NCBI RefSeq assembly: GCF_958298935.1
Contig: NC_084922.1
Span: 4,094,501-4,158,500, forward strand
DNA from: Phragmites australis
Taxonomy: Eukaryota; Streptophyta; Magnoliopsida; Poales; Poaceae
Direction: 5' to 3'
DNA length: 64,000 nt
Shown here: positions 23,677 through 35,351 of the stretch, piece after piece
Numbering within the stretch: the stretch's first letter is position 1
How the letters are laid out: every line of letters starts with the position of its first letter
Translations under genes and position numbers: made by a program
Notes under the pieces: generated by a model
The model's input: the letters and a program-made list of their open reading frames with translations, nothing else
Told to the model about the DNA's origin: nothing
Database searches by the model: none

Positions 23677-24556
23677 GCAATTCGACGATGCAAGTGCAAT
23701 TATGCATGGACTTGTACTCGGTCGTCTTTTGCCTTCCACTCCCAAGATAATCTTGTTTCTGATAGAAAAGCTCAGATTAAAGGCAAGTGCCCTTTCTTTT
23801 CAATACTACTGGCTAAGTTTTCTTTCTTCCTCTTTTCTAATTAGCATCAGACGCTAAAGGAGTACGGTTTCAGCTTCAGCAATCGGCAGACTAGCTTCTT
23901 TCTATCTTGATTGATCATGCATATCTATGAATTGTGATTGGATACTTGCACTGCATGCTGTACACGCATGCACATATGTTGCGTGCATGATCTTAACTAA
24001 TAACTATATATATGGATGTGACCTTTTCTAGCTTAGGCCTGGCTTTACTGCATGTTCAACCTTTCATGCGTCCAAGAGCCATCTTTCAGCTGCTGGGGCG
24101 TCATGCATCTACCTCTAGCTAGGTGAACTCAGGTCTCTTCATTTCCCTCCAAAAGTAAAAAGGAGCCTCCAATCTCTTCCATATGATTTCTTATTCATTT
24201 ATAAATTGAACAGTTTTTCATGCAAATTTTACGTACCATGCCAAAAAAAAAAGGTAACGTCACAAATTCATGAAGCATCATTCTGCAGGTCATCCTTCAA
24301 TATTGGAAGTATAATTAGATGTATGCATTTGCGATCTCCCTTTCATTGCATTTCATGACAATATTTACGCAATGTTTTGATTTGAGGCGTTTGTGTTTTA
24401 ATGGAATGCCACCAAAACACATGTGCGATATTATTTGAAGGAAAATTTACTAGTTCCAAAGCAAGCATACCTTGTATAGTTAATTTACCGAGACATCATA
24501 ACCGTGTACGTACCAAAGCATGCATATAATCTTCTGCTTTTTCGTCAAAAAAAGCA

Positions 24557-24559
<3 letters not shown>
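23675..24559. other. Spacer between the inverted Micron-like copies, no gene seen
   Basis: About 885 bp of mixed AT-rich sequence that would be the loop of the large palindrome. The short plus-strand frames here begin within the TA tract and are not supported by anything else. Confidence 0.5.

Positions 24560-24595
<36 letters not shown>
24560..24595. repeat. (TA)n microsatellite left of copy 2
   Basis: Alternating run directly abutting the second 379-bp element. Confidence 0.95.
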
Positions 24596-24598
<3 letters not shown>

Positions 24599-24971
24599 AA
24601 AACTAGTATGTACTCCTGGGTGTATGTACTCCCACCTCTCATATACCACTTTTACACATGAGTTATACTTCTATATCACTTTAAATATACTTCATTAGTA
24701 ATTATAAGATACTACAATACAAATCCCACGAAAATTTTTATGAAATTCCATGATTTTCATCTTAATTTGCGTATATACTTCTTTTATGTATAAAAAAGAG
24801 TATATAGCAAAAATGAAAGGCTAACATTGAATTTTTTTTCATACAACTCATATTGGAGTATCTTAGAATTAGTATTAGAGTATACTAAAAATGATAAAAG
24901 AGTATAAAGTGTTTGTTTAGGTGGTATATTGCATGTGGGAGTACATACTCCTAGGAGTATAGAATAGGTGT

Positions 24972-24974
<3 letters not shown>
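24596..24974 (-). mobile_element. Micron-like (TA)n-targeting MITE, copy 2 (379 bp, inverted)
   Basis: Begins AGGAAAACTAGTATGTACTC and ends AGAATAGGTGTCCT, the reverse complement of copy 1 with about ten differences and no net length change. It too has (TA)n on both sides. The near identity means both insertions, or a duplication of one, are recent. Confidence 0.75.

Positions 24975-25021
<47 letters not shown>
24975..25021. repeat. (TA)n microsatellite right of copy 2
   Basis: Alternating run directly abutting copy 2. Confidence 0.95.
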
Positions 25022-25024
<3 letters not shown>

Positions 25025-27340
25025 TTGAACACCGTATAATGCGGGAATGCCAAATCCACAAGGAATCAAGTGCATGTTCTAAATCCCTTGTCGGTTAGAT
25101 TCGAATATAATCGATCTTTCAATTCGAATGGTCTTGTCGATCTACGAGCCATGCACACTGAAATGGAGTAATATTCTGTATTATATATTCATTAGAGATG
25201 TAAGTGGATATTTAATGGGTATTTGTGTATCACTATTTAGTTTATTTTTTCGTTAACTTAATTAGGTGTCATTAAATTTGTAATTTAATTTTTTCAATTC
25301 TAGATCAACCAACCTAAAAAATACAAAACTTACATCCTACCTCCACCAGTCTTGCATAAACTTGTTTGGTTTCTGCACTGGCTAGTTGTAGCTTGCTTCT
25401 TACTGCTTCTGGAATATATGCTGCACGAGTGAAGATATAAATGTGCATGGCATAATGGCATATGCTAGCTAGTAGTTTTCTTTTAATCGAACACCTTGTT
25501 TTCTTACTTTATTATGTACACTATAACACTGATACTAGTATGTATAAAAATCATTATAAAGCAAATTGAAACTACCAACCCTCCTATATGACTACCAAAA
25601 TAACTCAAGGACTTGCAGGACCTACACTGGCCCCGTTTGGAATTTGGTCGGAACTTTACAAGAACCGAGACAAATCATGTAGGAATCATGCGACATGCCT
25701 GTCTTCCATACGTGCGAAGCCGTCCACAGAATGATGATCGAGGAGGAGATACACGGTGTGCCATCGCTGTTACAGGACTAGGACATGAGATATTTGCCTT
25801 CTGCTACGATACCATCTATGGGTAGAATGTGCCGGTAAAAGAACAAGCGTCATGCCCCGTTTGGAGCACGGGAATTTTCCCAGTTTTATATGTAAATTAA
25901 ACATGTTCGCTATATGGCTTGTTAATTTGGGTGCTGTAGTTTCTTTAGACCACGGTTTTGGAATTGCCATTCATGTGAACCGCAATATTTAGAAAAGGAG
26001 GATAAGGGTGGAGTCCAAAATATGTAAGAATAAATAAATATTGGATGGTTTTAAAGATACTAGCTAAATATTCGTGTGTTACAACAAAAATATAAATATT
26101 AGATGCGGTAATATCAATCATAAATTCAAAGTATAAAGATGTTGATAAGCCATATGAGCACTGCCGAAGGAATATGTCGGGAGCAATACCATAGTTTGAT
26201 TTCAGATAAGATATGAAAAAGGAGGATGAGATTATTTGATATTCTCTCCTAAATTTGTTTTTATTTTCATTATATCCATCACAGGTAACAAGAAAGAGGA
26301 GGCTAGATGGTAAAAATGAATAAATTATTAACATTTTAGAGATTTTTATTAGATGAGAGCAGAATAGGGAAAGATGTGATACAAGAATCAACTCGTATTT
26401 TATATAGTAGAGATTTTATTTTTTTTAAAAAAAATCTATTACATCCAAACACATCTTACTTTTGTAAAACCACGTCACTTTCCAAAACAAAAAAAAAATT
26501 ACAACACCGCCCAGAGTCTTCAGCAATCAAGTAGTATTTACATAAACAATCAATTTTTTTATCATCTTTATACATATCATATTAAAAAAATAACACCGAC
26601 TATGAGGATGACATATAGGCTCAGGATATACATGTTATTCTCACACCGATGATATTTTTTAATTTTTATGATGATATCTAACAAATTGTCCCTAAGAATT
26701 TTGTTTGTATTAATGAGAACATTTGCATGAAACATGAGTACGAGTGCTTTTATTCATGTCAGATTATGATCATGACTTACACAGTCTATTAAATTTCTTT
26801 CTTCACATGTGGCAATTAGCAATCTTGTGAAGTTCCCTCTGGTATCATGAAGTGCAATGCTCCTGATTATCAAGAACAAATGACAAGATAGTAGCCACAA
26901 AATATGTTGGTTGTGGAATAGCTTCTAGCCACAATTAATATAATTGTTCTGGATGCTTCATGTAATTATAATTATATCAAAATATCTTCTTTTGTTTGAA
27001 CTTGGGCTCAGTTTGCAGCAAGTGGCGTGGACAAACCATGATACACTATTGTTGTTCATATTTTCGTTGTTACCGAAATTATGTGTGAGCATACCTGCGT
27101 GGTCTTTTATAGCGATGCCATCTGAATACACTGTCATGTTAACAATGTCCATACACATAACTCAATATTAGACTTGTACTGGTGAACTCAAGAATTCACA
27201 AACCGGTCGCTATTGATTTCTTGTTGCCAATGCGTTTTTTGCATTATTTGAGCATGCGTTTTGCCGGCTTCATGGCAAACTCATGATGATTTCATTTTTA
27301 GGGCATGTCTGCGGCTGGATTCTGAGCAGCTAGAAATTGT
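25022..27340. other. Intergenic DNA, no gene seen
   Basis: AT-rich. The stretch from about 26055 (GATACTAGCTAAATATTCG) to about 26410 (TATATAGTAGAGAT) resembles a common decayed grass repeat. A palindromic TTTTTTTTAAAAAAAA-type run lies near 26417. Frames on both strands are short and unsupported. Confidence 0.4.
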
Positions 27341-27940
27341 CCTGTGCTTCATGAACCCAAACGAGTATGGAACTGGCCATCTAGTAAGATGACAATGAAT
27401 GTAACAATCTCTTTTTACACAGTGACGAACCAATCAACGGAACAGATGAGGAAGGAATTGGAGCAGCGATCTCGTTCACCATTCACCAACACGCAGAATG
27501 AAATCTATCGGAATTCGGAAAAGGCCACCGTCTTTCCACCATCGTTAGAGCACCCAGCCTTCCTCCTCTCCGATCCGATGACAGTTGCGGTGGGCAGTCA
27601 GGCTCGAAGAGCGATGACGCATCGCGGCCGCCGAGGTCCATGGATGACTTCTCGTCGTAGTTGAGCTTGCGGCCGAAGTGGTGGTGCGGCCACGGCGGCC
27701 GGTTGCGGCCGAACCGACAGATGGAGGTATTCCACCACGGCCCGACAGCAGCTCCGACCACTTCACCGCGGGCTGCCACCAATCGAGTGATCTGGTCGCT
27801 CGTGCGCCATGATCCAGGAATGTTGCACTCGCCCTTCCCCGCTCGCCGCCTGACCTCCACGAGCGCCCGCGCCGCCTCCAGCACCCTCTCCTTCACATTA
27901 TTATTATTTCTCCCAATAGTACTCTCAAACTATTAAAACA
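27341..27940. other. GC-rich island with overlapping frames, coding doubtful
   Basis: A GC-rich block in AT-rich DNA holds a 137-codon minus-strand frame (27896-27483, beginning MKERVLEAARALVEVRRRAG) and shorter plus-strand frames. I do not recognise any of them. The first 20 residues look protein-like, the rest less so. It could be a captured gene fragment or a chance GC-rich frame. No target duplication or long inverted repeat was found around it. Confidence 0.25.
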
Positions 27941-28650
27941 AGTCACGAATACTAGTATACTAGTAGTTGAAGTTTTCACTAGTGTAGAATACATCTCTAT
28001 CATTAGATGGAAGGAAATTGACAGCGCATGTTGATTTGAGGGCACTGTAAAGGTCTTCTAATTTTTTAGTTGACAGATAAATTAGCAAAAGTAAAGTTGG
28101 ATATATAATTGGCTCCTACTTTCCGCCACACCATGTTTCCTGATAGAGTGGCTTGTGCTCTACACCTATACATACCCAAGTAATGGTGTCTGGACCAAAT
28201 GATAGGATTGTTGATCGCCACGCAATTTACATGAGGGGGGGCCACCCACTAGCTAATCTCCTCTCTGCTACTACCTCTCCACTCACTCCCCTCATGTTCA
28301 GACATGCCACCATATATGCACCTGATTTCTTCTCTCTTCTCTAGCTAGCACCCCTCCTAGATAGCAGCTCGATCTCCATTCATACCAACACACGAACACC
28401 TTCTTTTTCCTCCTACGCATCTCTCTAGCTTCCACCCTCCTCCTCACCTCCATCATTTTGATCTATACCCTCCCGGAATCCGATTCGGTCCGATCCACCA
28501 CCGCCGGCCATCACCATTACCACCAAGTGGTGGCCTGGTGATCTGAGAGGTTGGCAGCAAAGCTACATCACCAAGAAGCCTAGAACGCAGTATATCTCGG
28601 AATGTGCTGTCTCCCAACACCTGCAAAGCGATTCCCTTGCCCTCCAACAG

Positions 28651-28660
28651 CCTATAAAAG
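28651..28660 (+). promoter_or_regulatory. Probable TATA box of the PHO1-family gene
   Basis: CCTATAAAAG lies 77-86 bases before the start codon, with pyrimidine-rich sequence and no ATG between. A transcript would start near 28685, giving a short leader of about 50 bases. The preceding 700 bp contain no GNATATNC element (the PHR1 site of many phosphate-starvation genes) that I could find by eye. Confidence 0.6.
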
Positions 28661-28736
28661 CATCTCCATTGCTCCCCCTCCCAACCCCCACCAGAAGTAG
28701 CTAGATCACTGTCATCGTCGTCGTCACCGACGTAAG

Positions 28737-30656
28737 ATGGTGAAGTTCTCCAAGCAGTTTGAAGGGCAGCTGGTCCCTGAGTGGAAGCATGCCTTCGTGG
28801 ACTATTGCCTGCTCAAAAAGGATCTGAAAAGGATGCAACACGCCCTGCTTGGCCAGCATGAACATCGCAAAAGTCTAACCAGCACACAAGCATCACAATC
28901 CTCTCTGTCTCAATGGCTCTTGCACAAGCTCCCTAATCTCTTTGGCTCCAATGCACCCAAGGACCATGGAGTCATACAAGTACGAATTAACACTTGCACT
29001 GTACATGCACATGCATCATGCACGGATGAAAGTCTTGTGTGTTCTCCAACCAGCTGTACTCCTGATCACACATGTATCTTTTGCGTGTGTTGGTCATATA
29101 TAGGTGCACCGGAAGCTGACCGGGTCGGCGAGCAGGGGAGGGGACGTGTACGAGACCGAGCTGCTGGAGCAGTTCGCCGACGACACGGACGCGGCGCGGG
29201 AGTTCTTCGCGCGGCTGGACGCGCAGCTGAACAAGGTGAACCAGTTCTACAAGGGCAAGGAGGAGGAGTTCCTGCAGAGGGGCCAGTCCCTGAGGAAGCA
29301 GATGGACATACTCGCCGACCTCAAGGCGGCGAGGGAGGACCCCTCCGTGTCCTGCTCCACCACCTCCGGCTCCGGTGAGTGCCTTCGAAGCTCTGATATG
29401 ATCAACCGACGATCATGGTGTCCACCGTGCATGGCAGTCGGTGTCTGTAGTGGAACTACTATACTAGGCTAGCTACTAGCTAGGATGCCGGCTTAGCTAG
29501 CTAGTATGTGTCGTGTGGCCGGCGATGAGCTAACGTGAGATGAGATGTCAGTGGCGGAGCTAGGAATTTTTGGTTAGGTGTGCACTCCAAAAATTTTATA
29601 AGACTGCAAATTCAAAATACAAATATAAAATTTATTATAAATATATTAAAAGATCTTATTACATCATAAATGCAACAAACAAATTTGAAATTAAAAGAAA
29701 CATAAATAGTTCAAATATAAAATAAAGTCTTACATAAATTTATGTTAAAAAGAAAAAAATTACACCGACAATGATATGGACTAATGATAGGTGGGTCTAA
29801 AAAGAAAGGTCCCACTACTCATATACACCACCCAGGGGCGGATTTAGCTCTATAGGAGCGGAGGCACTTGCACTACTCATTTTTGCTGGTTTAATGGATT
29901 GTAGACGTTTTTATTGTAGCTCTAGCGTTACTGTAGCTAGCAGGTCCTGCTCGATTTCTAGGCTGGGTCCGCCCTTGACACCACCGGTACATAGCTTCCA
30001 TCTTCTTGCGACCGCTGTCATCTACTAGTCATCGTTCTTATCCTTTCATTCTCCTCGCCGTCCTCTCTCCCTTCATCGTCTCCAGTCAGCACAGTCTTAG
30101 GCCGAGGTCGAGGCCGGCGCCGTCCTTCACGCCCGTGACACGTTGGGGCCGTCCATAGCACACAAGCTCTAGGAGGTGATCCTATGCCGAGCACCCAACA
30201 TATGCAGATTGAGTGCCACCATAGCGGAAGTTCAATCGAGCTCCCCCGATTTTGTCCATGGTGCGGCGTTGGTTCTACGGCATGGTAGCAAGCTATTCCT
30301 CAAAATACAGGGTAGTCCTCAGCCTACTGGAATGCCCCTGCTCCACCCATGTGAGATGTCACGTAGGCTCGCAACTGACGCGGCAAATGGGAGTGGTGAC
30401 TGGTGAAGTGGTGATCGAGGTGAGGTCCATGTCGACGGATCGAATGTTTGAGGCTTGTGCGCAAGAAGTCACTAAGCTCTGCCAGGGGAATATCCGTCTC
30501 CTTTTATCGTGTGGATATCTTTAGTTCTCTCTTCATTTGGCATGACAGTATTGTTATCCAGCTTTAGTGTTGCATTAGATAATCTTATTTATTTTTAAAT
30601 TTTGCCAATCCTCACATTTTGCATAGACCTGGATTGATAAGTATGTACATGACACG

Positions 30657-30698
<42 letters not shown>

Positions 30699-33600
30699 TG
30701 CCGATGCCTCCACTGATTCCAGAAAGATAAACATAATGCGAAAATTCCATGCATTTATATATCCTGTATTATTATTTTTGAACGAAATAAATATATTAAA
30801 AAATTGAATGAAATATATCCTGTATTATGACTCTTGAAAAGCAGAGTTTCTTCCTTCTCATGCAGAACATCTGTAGTTTATTTTCTTTTCTGAAGTACAA
30901 GATATCTAATTCATTTGATACCCATTTTTTATTTATTTTTTAACTGAAAACAGAGGATGAGTCCACAAGGTATGTGATGACATCAGCAACAGACACGGAC
31001 CAGAACGAGCTAGAAACCATACTGAACAAAGACCCCGGCGGCACGGCTGAAGAAGACCAGCCCGCAACGACTCCACAGGATCTAGAAGGTTCTGGAACCT
31101 TCTTGAGGCCTGCGCCGGAGCCGAAGAACCTAGGGAGGTTGGCCAGCAGCTGCCAGAGGAAGAGCCTGAAGATCAACATTCCCCTGACGACCCCCTCCAG
31201 GACGATCTCCGCGCTGACGGACATCCTTTGGGACGACCTCGTCAGCCAGAACTCCAAGAAATGCAACCCTGATGGCAGCGTGGGGAAGCAGAGCATCAAC
31301 AAGACGAAGCTGCGGCACGCGGAGAAGATGATCAAGGGGGCCTTCGTTGAGCTCTACAAGGGCCTGGGCTACCTCGCCACGTACCGGTAAGCGCATTCGG
31401 AACTGCAAGATTGCTTTCGTTTCTTTTGTTCTTCAGTTATAAGCGACTTGTTGCTAATAGCATCTTCTTGCAATGTGCAGGAACCTGAACATGATGGCAT
31501 TTGTAAAGATCCTAAAGAAGTTTGAGAAGGTTAGTGGCAAACAGGTCCTCTCCGTATACCTCAAGGTGGTGGAGACCTCCTACTTCAACAGCTCTGACGA
31601 GGCATGTACAGCATTTTTACAGTTTCACACACGCAGACAGTTCGCTCTGTTTCATTCTCTGTCTGACTGTTATCCGACAGAGAGCTTGCTGTACTTGCTA
31701 TTCTGAAACTGATGGGTCCCATTCAATTCACTGCAGGCACTGAAGCTGATGGACGAGGTCGAGGACATCTTCGTCCGGAACTTCGCCGGCGACAACCGGC
31801 GCAAGGCCATGAAGTACCTCAAGCCGGCGCAGCGGAAGGAGTCGCACACCGTCACGTTCTTCACCGGGCTCATGACCGGGTGCTTCGCGGCGCTGTTCAT
31901 GGGCTACTGCGTCATGGCGCACACGGCGGGCATGTACACCGCGGCGCCACGGCGGCGCGCCGGCAGCGGCGACTCCGTGTACATGGAGACCGTGTACCCG
32001 GTGCTGAGCATGTTCGGGCTGCTGTTCCTGCACCTGCTCCTGTACGGCTGCAACATGGTGGCGTGGCGCATGTGCCGCGTCAACTACGGCTTCATCTTCG
32101 AGTCATCGCCCACTGGGGGTGAGCTCAGGCCCCGGGACGTCTTCCTCGTCTGCGCCGCGTCCATGGCCGCCGTCGCCGCCGTCGTGTTCGCTCACCTCGC
32201 ACTCGTCCTCAGGGGTTACCACGCGTCGCCGCACGTCCAGGCCATCCCCGGGATCTTGCTCCTGGTGAGTCTCTAGCTAGTACAATTATTATTGTTCTGA
32301 TCGTCATCTCATCGTGACTACAGGAGAACCAAAGAACATTCTTCTGCAGCAGCTGTACTTGAGAATGGGAATAATGGAAAAAATGTGTTGGATATATGCA
32401 TGTAGGTGTTTCTGCTGCTGCTGTTCTGCCCGTTCAACTTCGTGTACCGGTCGAGTCGGTTTCAGTTCCTCAGGATACTGAGGAACATTGTTTTGTCACC
32501 ACTCTACAAGGTAGAGCAGCATAGCCACTAGCAACCATTCTGATCAGTTTTTGCTTCGCATGATTTTCTTGGAATCAAACTGGGCCAATGTTTAGACTAG
32601 TGGTCTCTGAACACTTGCAGGTTGTAATGGTAGACTTCTTCATGGCTGATCAGCTTTGCAGTCAGGTACTACTGATTCTCATCATTTCCCATCATCCATA
32701 ACATCCACTAATCCCACTGAAACTTAAAAGAACACTTCCAAAAATGTACAGGTGCCTATGCTGAGAAGCCTAGAGTATGTTGCTTGCTACTACATCAGTG
32801 GAAGCTACAGAACTCAGGAGTATGGCTACTGCATCAACACCAAGCACATCAGAGACCTGGCCTATGCTGTCTCCTTCCTGCCCTACTACTGGAGGGCCAT
32901 GCAGGTGAACTACAACATACTTTGTACAGCAGAGTCCATTCCTGAATTCCTCAGTTCCTGCAGTTTCTGAAGTCTGAATGTCTGATTTTTTTTTTTAATA
33001 TGTTGGTTCAGTGTGCGAGGAGGTGGTTCGACGAGGGGGACACGAACCATCTGGTGAACCTGGGCAAGTACGTCTCTGCCATGCTCGCCGCCGGCGCCAA
33101 GGTGGCGTACGAGAAGGACAAGAGCCTAGCCTCGCTCTCGCTCCTCGTCGCTGTGTCGAGCACCGCCACGGTGTACCAGCTGTACTGGGACTTCGTCAAG
33201 GATTGGGGCCTGCTCCAGGCCAACTCCAAGAACCCGTGGCTCAGGAACGAGTTGATCCTCAAGAGGAAATCCATATACTACTTGTCAATGGTACGTTCAT
33301 CAGTTCATCGCCGCTCAGAGAAATTAGTAAAGCGAGCCCAAATGGGTTCGGTTGCAGTGCAGAACAAACTGCTCGGTTCAGAGTTCAGACAGGCCGTCCT
33401 ATTAAGAAACCAATAATCAAAGCAGAAATTTGGTCACGCACGAAAATTTAAAAACTTGCAGCTCATTCTCAGTATCCAACACTAAATTTTTTATCAGAAG
33501 ATCTAAATGGATGAACCTGCCATTTGTTCTTCACTATTGAAGAATCAGGTTCCCAAAGAACCAAAGGCTGAAGTGAAATGTTCTTATTCCTGTCTGGACT

Positions 33601-33927
33601 TTTTGCAGGGACTGAACCTTGTGCTGAGGCTTGCTTGGCTGCAGGCCGTAATTCATCCAAACTTTGGGAGTTTGGACTCTAGGGTCACTTCATTCTTTCT
33701 AGCGGCCCTCGAGGTGATCCGACGGGGGCATTGGAATTTCTATAGGTAAAGAAAAAACTAGTTTAATTGTTCTGAACAATCTCTTTCTTGAACAATACAT
33801 TGAGTTTGAGAGTCTGAACCCAAACCATGAAATTTTCAGGTTGGAGAATGAGCATCTGAACAATGCTGGCAAGTTTCGGGCGGTAAAGACTGTTCCACTG
33901 CCTTTTCACGAAGTGAACGAGGACTAA
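28737..33927 (+). CDS. PHO1: PHO1-family phosphate exporter (SPX-EXS protein), 11 exons, 800 aa
   Basis: PHO1 proteins export inorganic phosphate, typically in root stele for loading xylem; they act in Golgi/endosome and plasma membranes. Coding exons: 28737-28979, 29104-29374, 30954-31386, 31481-31601, 31737-32264, 32406-32510, 32621-32665, 32752-32904, 33012-33290, 33609-33745, 33840-33927. All phases join to one 800-codon frame, near the usual 780-830. The SPX domain spans roughly residues 1-345 and starts [17 protein letters not shown] with the basic LLKKDLKR helix that in this family binds inositol pyrophosphates. Hydrophobic spans lie near 394-416, 444-464, 490-514 and 526-545. The EXS domain follows from about 563 ([28 protein letters not shown]) to [16 protein letters not shown] and a stop. 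Introns are GT-AG except intron 4, which starts GC. Intron 2 (1.6 kb) carries a hAT MITE and an (AAT)n run. Which PHO1 paralogue it is cannot be settled here. Confidence 0.93.
29833..29977. mobile_element. 145-bp hAT-type MITE in PHO1 intron 2
   Basis: Ends CAGGGGCGGA and (inverted) CAAGGGCGGA, flanked on both sides by the 8-bp direct repeat ACACCACC (29825-29832 and 29978-29985). An 8-bp target duplication with CA(G/A)GGGCGGA termini is typical of non-autonomous hAT elements. It lies far from either splice site. Just upstream, from about 29550, CAGTGGCGGAGCTAGGAATT resembles one terminus of another, truncated element. Confidence 0.85.
30660..30699. repeat. (AAT)n microsatellite in PHO1 intron 2
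   Basis: About 13 perfect AAT units. Useful as a length marker; no effect on splicing is expected. Confidence 0.95.
31602..31736 (+). other. GC-AG intron (intron 4) of the PHO1-family gene
   Basis: The family sequence [14 protein letters not shown] is only continuous if exon 4 ends GACGAG at 31601 and the intron starts GCATGT. The acceptor CTGCAG ends at 31736. The nearest GT, four bases further right, would shift the frame. GC donors are a known minority class in plants. Confidence 0.8.
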
Positions 33928-34401
33928 TGTACTACTACCGAATCATCTGACCATGACTAGATCGAACACTTGTTTCTTCACCATTCTGCTGAATTTTTTT
34001 GAAGTGAAGAACTCGAGAGGTGGAGAATTGTTCAGTGCCTTAAATAGTACTTTGTTGTAAGCTTAGTCATAGCTGTTTATGCGCGTAGTTCCTTCAGGCG
34101 ATGGCATCTCTATATAACTGAAGATGTTGGAATCATTTGTTCGTTCCTAGATGCATCAAGGTGTAAATAAGAGAATAAAAGATAGCATTTCACCGTCTTT
34201 TGTCTGAACAAATGCGAGCATTTATTCCAAGATGAATGAAAAAAACGAGTACCAAAACATGTCAAAATTATCACAAGCCACAAACCAATGGTTCCTATAA
34301 CAAATCCCGAAGATAATCTCACCAGTCTATGATGATACAACAACAGTGGAAATATTTAAATCATGAGCTGGTACATTGATATATGGATCACTCTCTGGGA
34401 T

Positions 34402-35351
34402 TTACCACGCTAGCGATAGCAAAAGCACAGCCATGACGGTCTGCACGACGACGACACCCCAATGCTGGTATTGCCTGCTGCTCGCACTCTGCAGTAAGAG
34501 ACAGAATAGTTGTGATTACTTGTTTTTTTTCTTTGCACTAAAATACAGAAGAACTAAAGTTTTCGCCAAATTGCCACCCTGAATTGCTTTGTTTATGTTC
34601 TCAGAGTTTGATCAGCGACACTGATGAAAATTTGATTTGATCGGTGACAAGAGACTAGATCTACTTTCGCAAACTGATTTTGCTCTGCTTTAGTACCGAA
34701 GGGCTGTCTCTTGTTTAGCGAGTAGTAGTATCGTGATTCGTGCATTACCAGATCGGACGCTGACGGTGCAGGGCCGGACACGTCGTCCTCTGCGGGCGTC
34801 GGCGCGGCGGGCGCCGGCGGGCTCAGCGGTTGCGGCGCTTCCGCGGGCGCCTCCTTCTTGCCGTGCTGCTTCTTCCTCCTCTTGTGCTTGTTCTTGCCCT
34901 TGGACGGCGCCTCCGCCGGAGGCAGCACCGCGGGCGCTTCAGCGACCGGAGGGGGCGTCGCGGGCGGCAACACCGCGGGCGCTTCGGCCGGGGGAGTAGC
35001 CACCGGTGCCGGCGTCGCGGGCGGGAGCACCGCCGGTGGCGTGGCAGGTGGAGGCGTCGCCGGCGGAGGTGTCACGGGAGGAGGCGTCACTGGTGGCGGC
35101 GTCACTGGCGGGGGCGTGGCTGGCGCGACCGCGGGCGCGGCCGGCGGCGGCTTTGACGGCGCGACAGGGGTGGCGGTGGGAGCCGGGGTGGCCGGGGCGG
35201 GTGGCGACTTGGCTGGAGCAGTCGGTACGGCCGGCGGGGACTGGGCAGGGGCCGTGGCGGGCGACTGCGCCACGGCGGCGCCTAGGTGGACAGCGAGAAG
35301 GGCAGTGAGCACGGCGAGGCCGCGCCATTGCCGGAGGAGCGGCACTGCCAT
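34402..35351 (-). CDS. Lysine-rich arabinogalactan protein, GPI-anchored, 2 exons, 229 aa
   Basis: Arabinogalactan proteins are heavily glycosylated wall/plasma-membrane proteins; the lysine-rich subclass (AGP17/18/19 in Arabidopsis) is GPI-anchored. Exon 1 is 35351-34749 and exon 2 is 34488-34402, joined CTG|GTAATG...CTGCAG|AGT in phase 0. Residues 1-29 form a signal peptide (RGLAVLTALLAVHLGAAVAQ). Residues 30-150 are Pro/Ala/Thr/Ser-rich with repeated TPPPVTPPP, PAKSPPAP and AVLPPATP modules, sites for hydroxyproline glycosylation. A basic patch KGKNKHKRRKKQHGKK (151-166) splits the Pro-rich region. Exon 2 ends with a hydrophobic tail VVVVQTVMAVLLLSLAW, the expected GPI-attachment signal, then a stop. 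The frame running past the donor lacks this tail. The gene converges on PHO1 with 474 bp between stops. Confidence 0.88.

Noticed and set aside
23064..23844. Frames with long Tyr-Ile repeats
   Set aside because: Translations of (TA)n microsatellite, not protein.
27483..27896. 137-codon minus-strand frame starting MKERVLEAARALVEV
   Set aside because: Only the first 20 residues look protein-like, I recognise no family, and frames of similar length overlap it on the other strand. Listed only as a GC-rich island.
28000..28736. PHR1-binding (GNATATNC) sites in the PHO1 promoter
   Set aside because: Several ATAT cores were inspected (for example GTATATCT near 28590 and GGATATAT near 28098); none fits all eight positions.
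34593..34748. Read-through C-terminus of the AGP frame after residue 201
   Set aside because: It follows a good donor (CTG|GTAATG) and lacks a GPI tail; the exon at 34488-34402 supplies the expected hydrophobic tail in phase.
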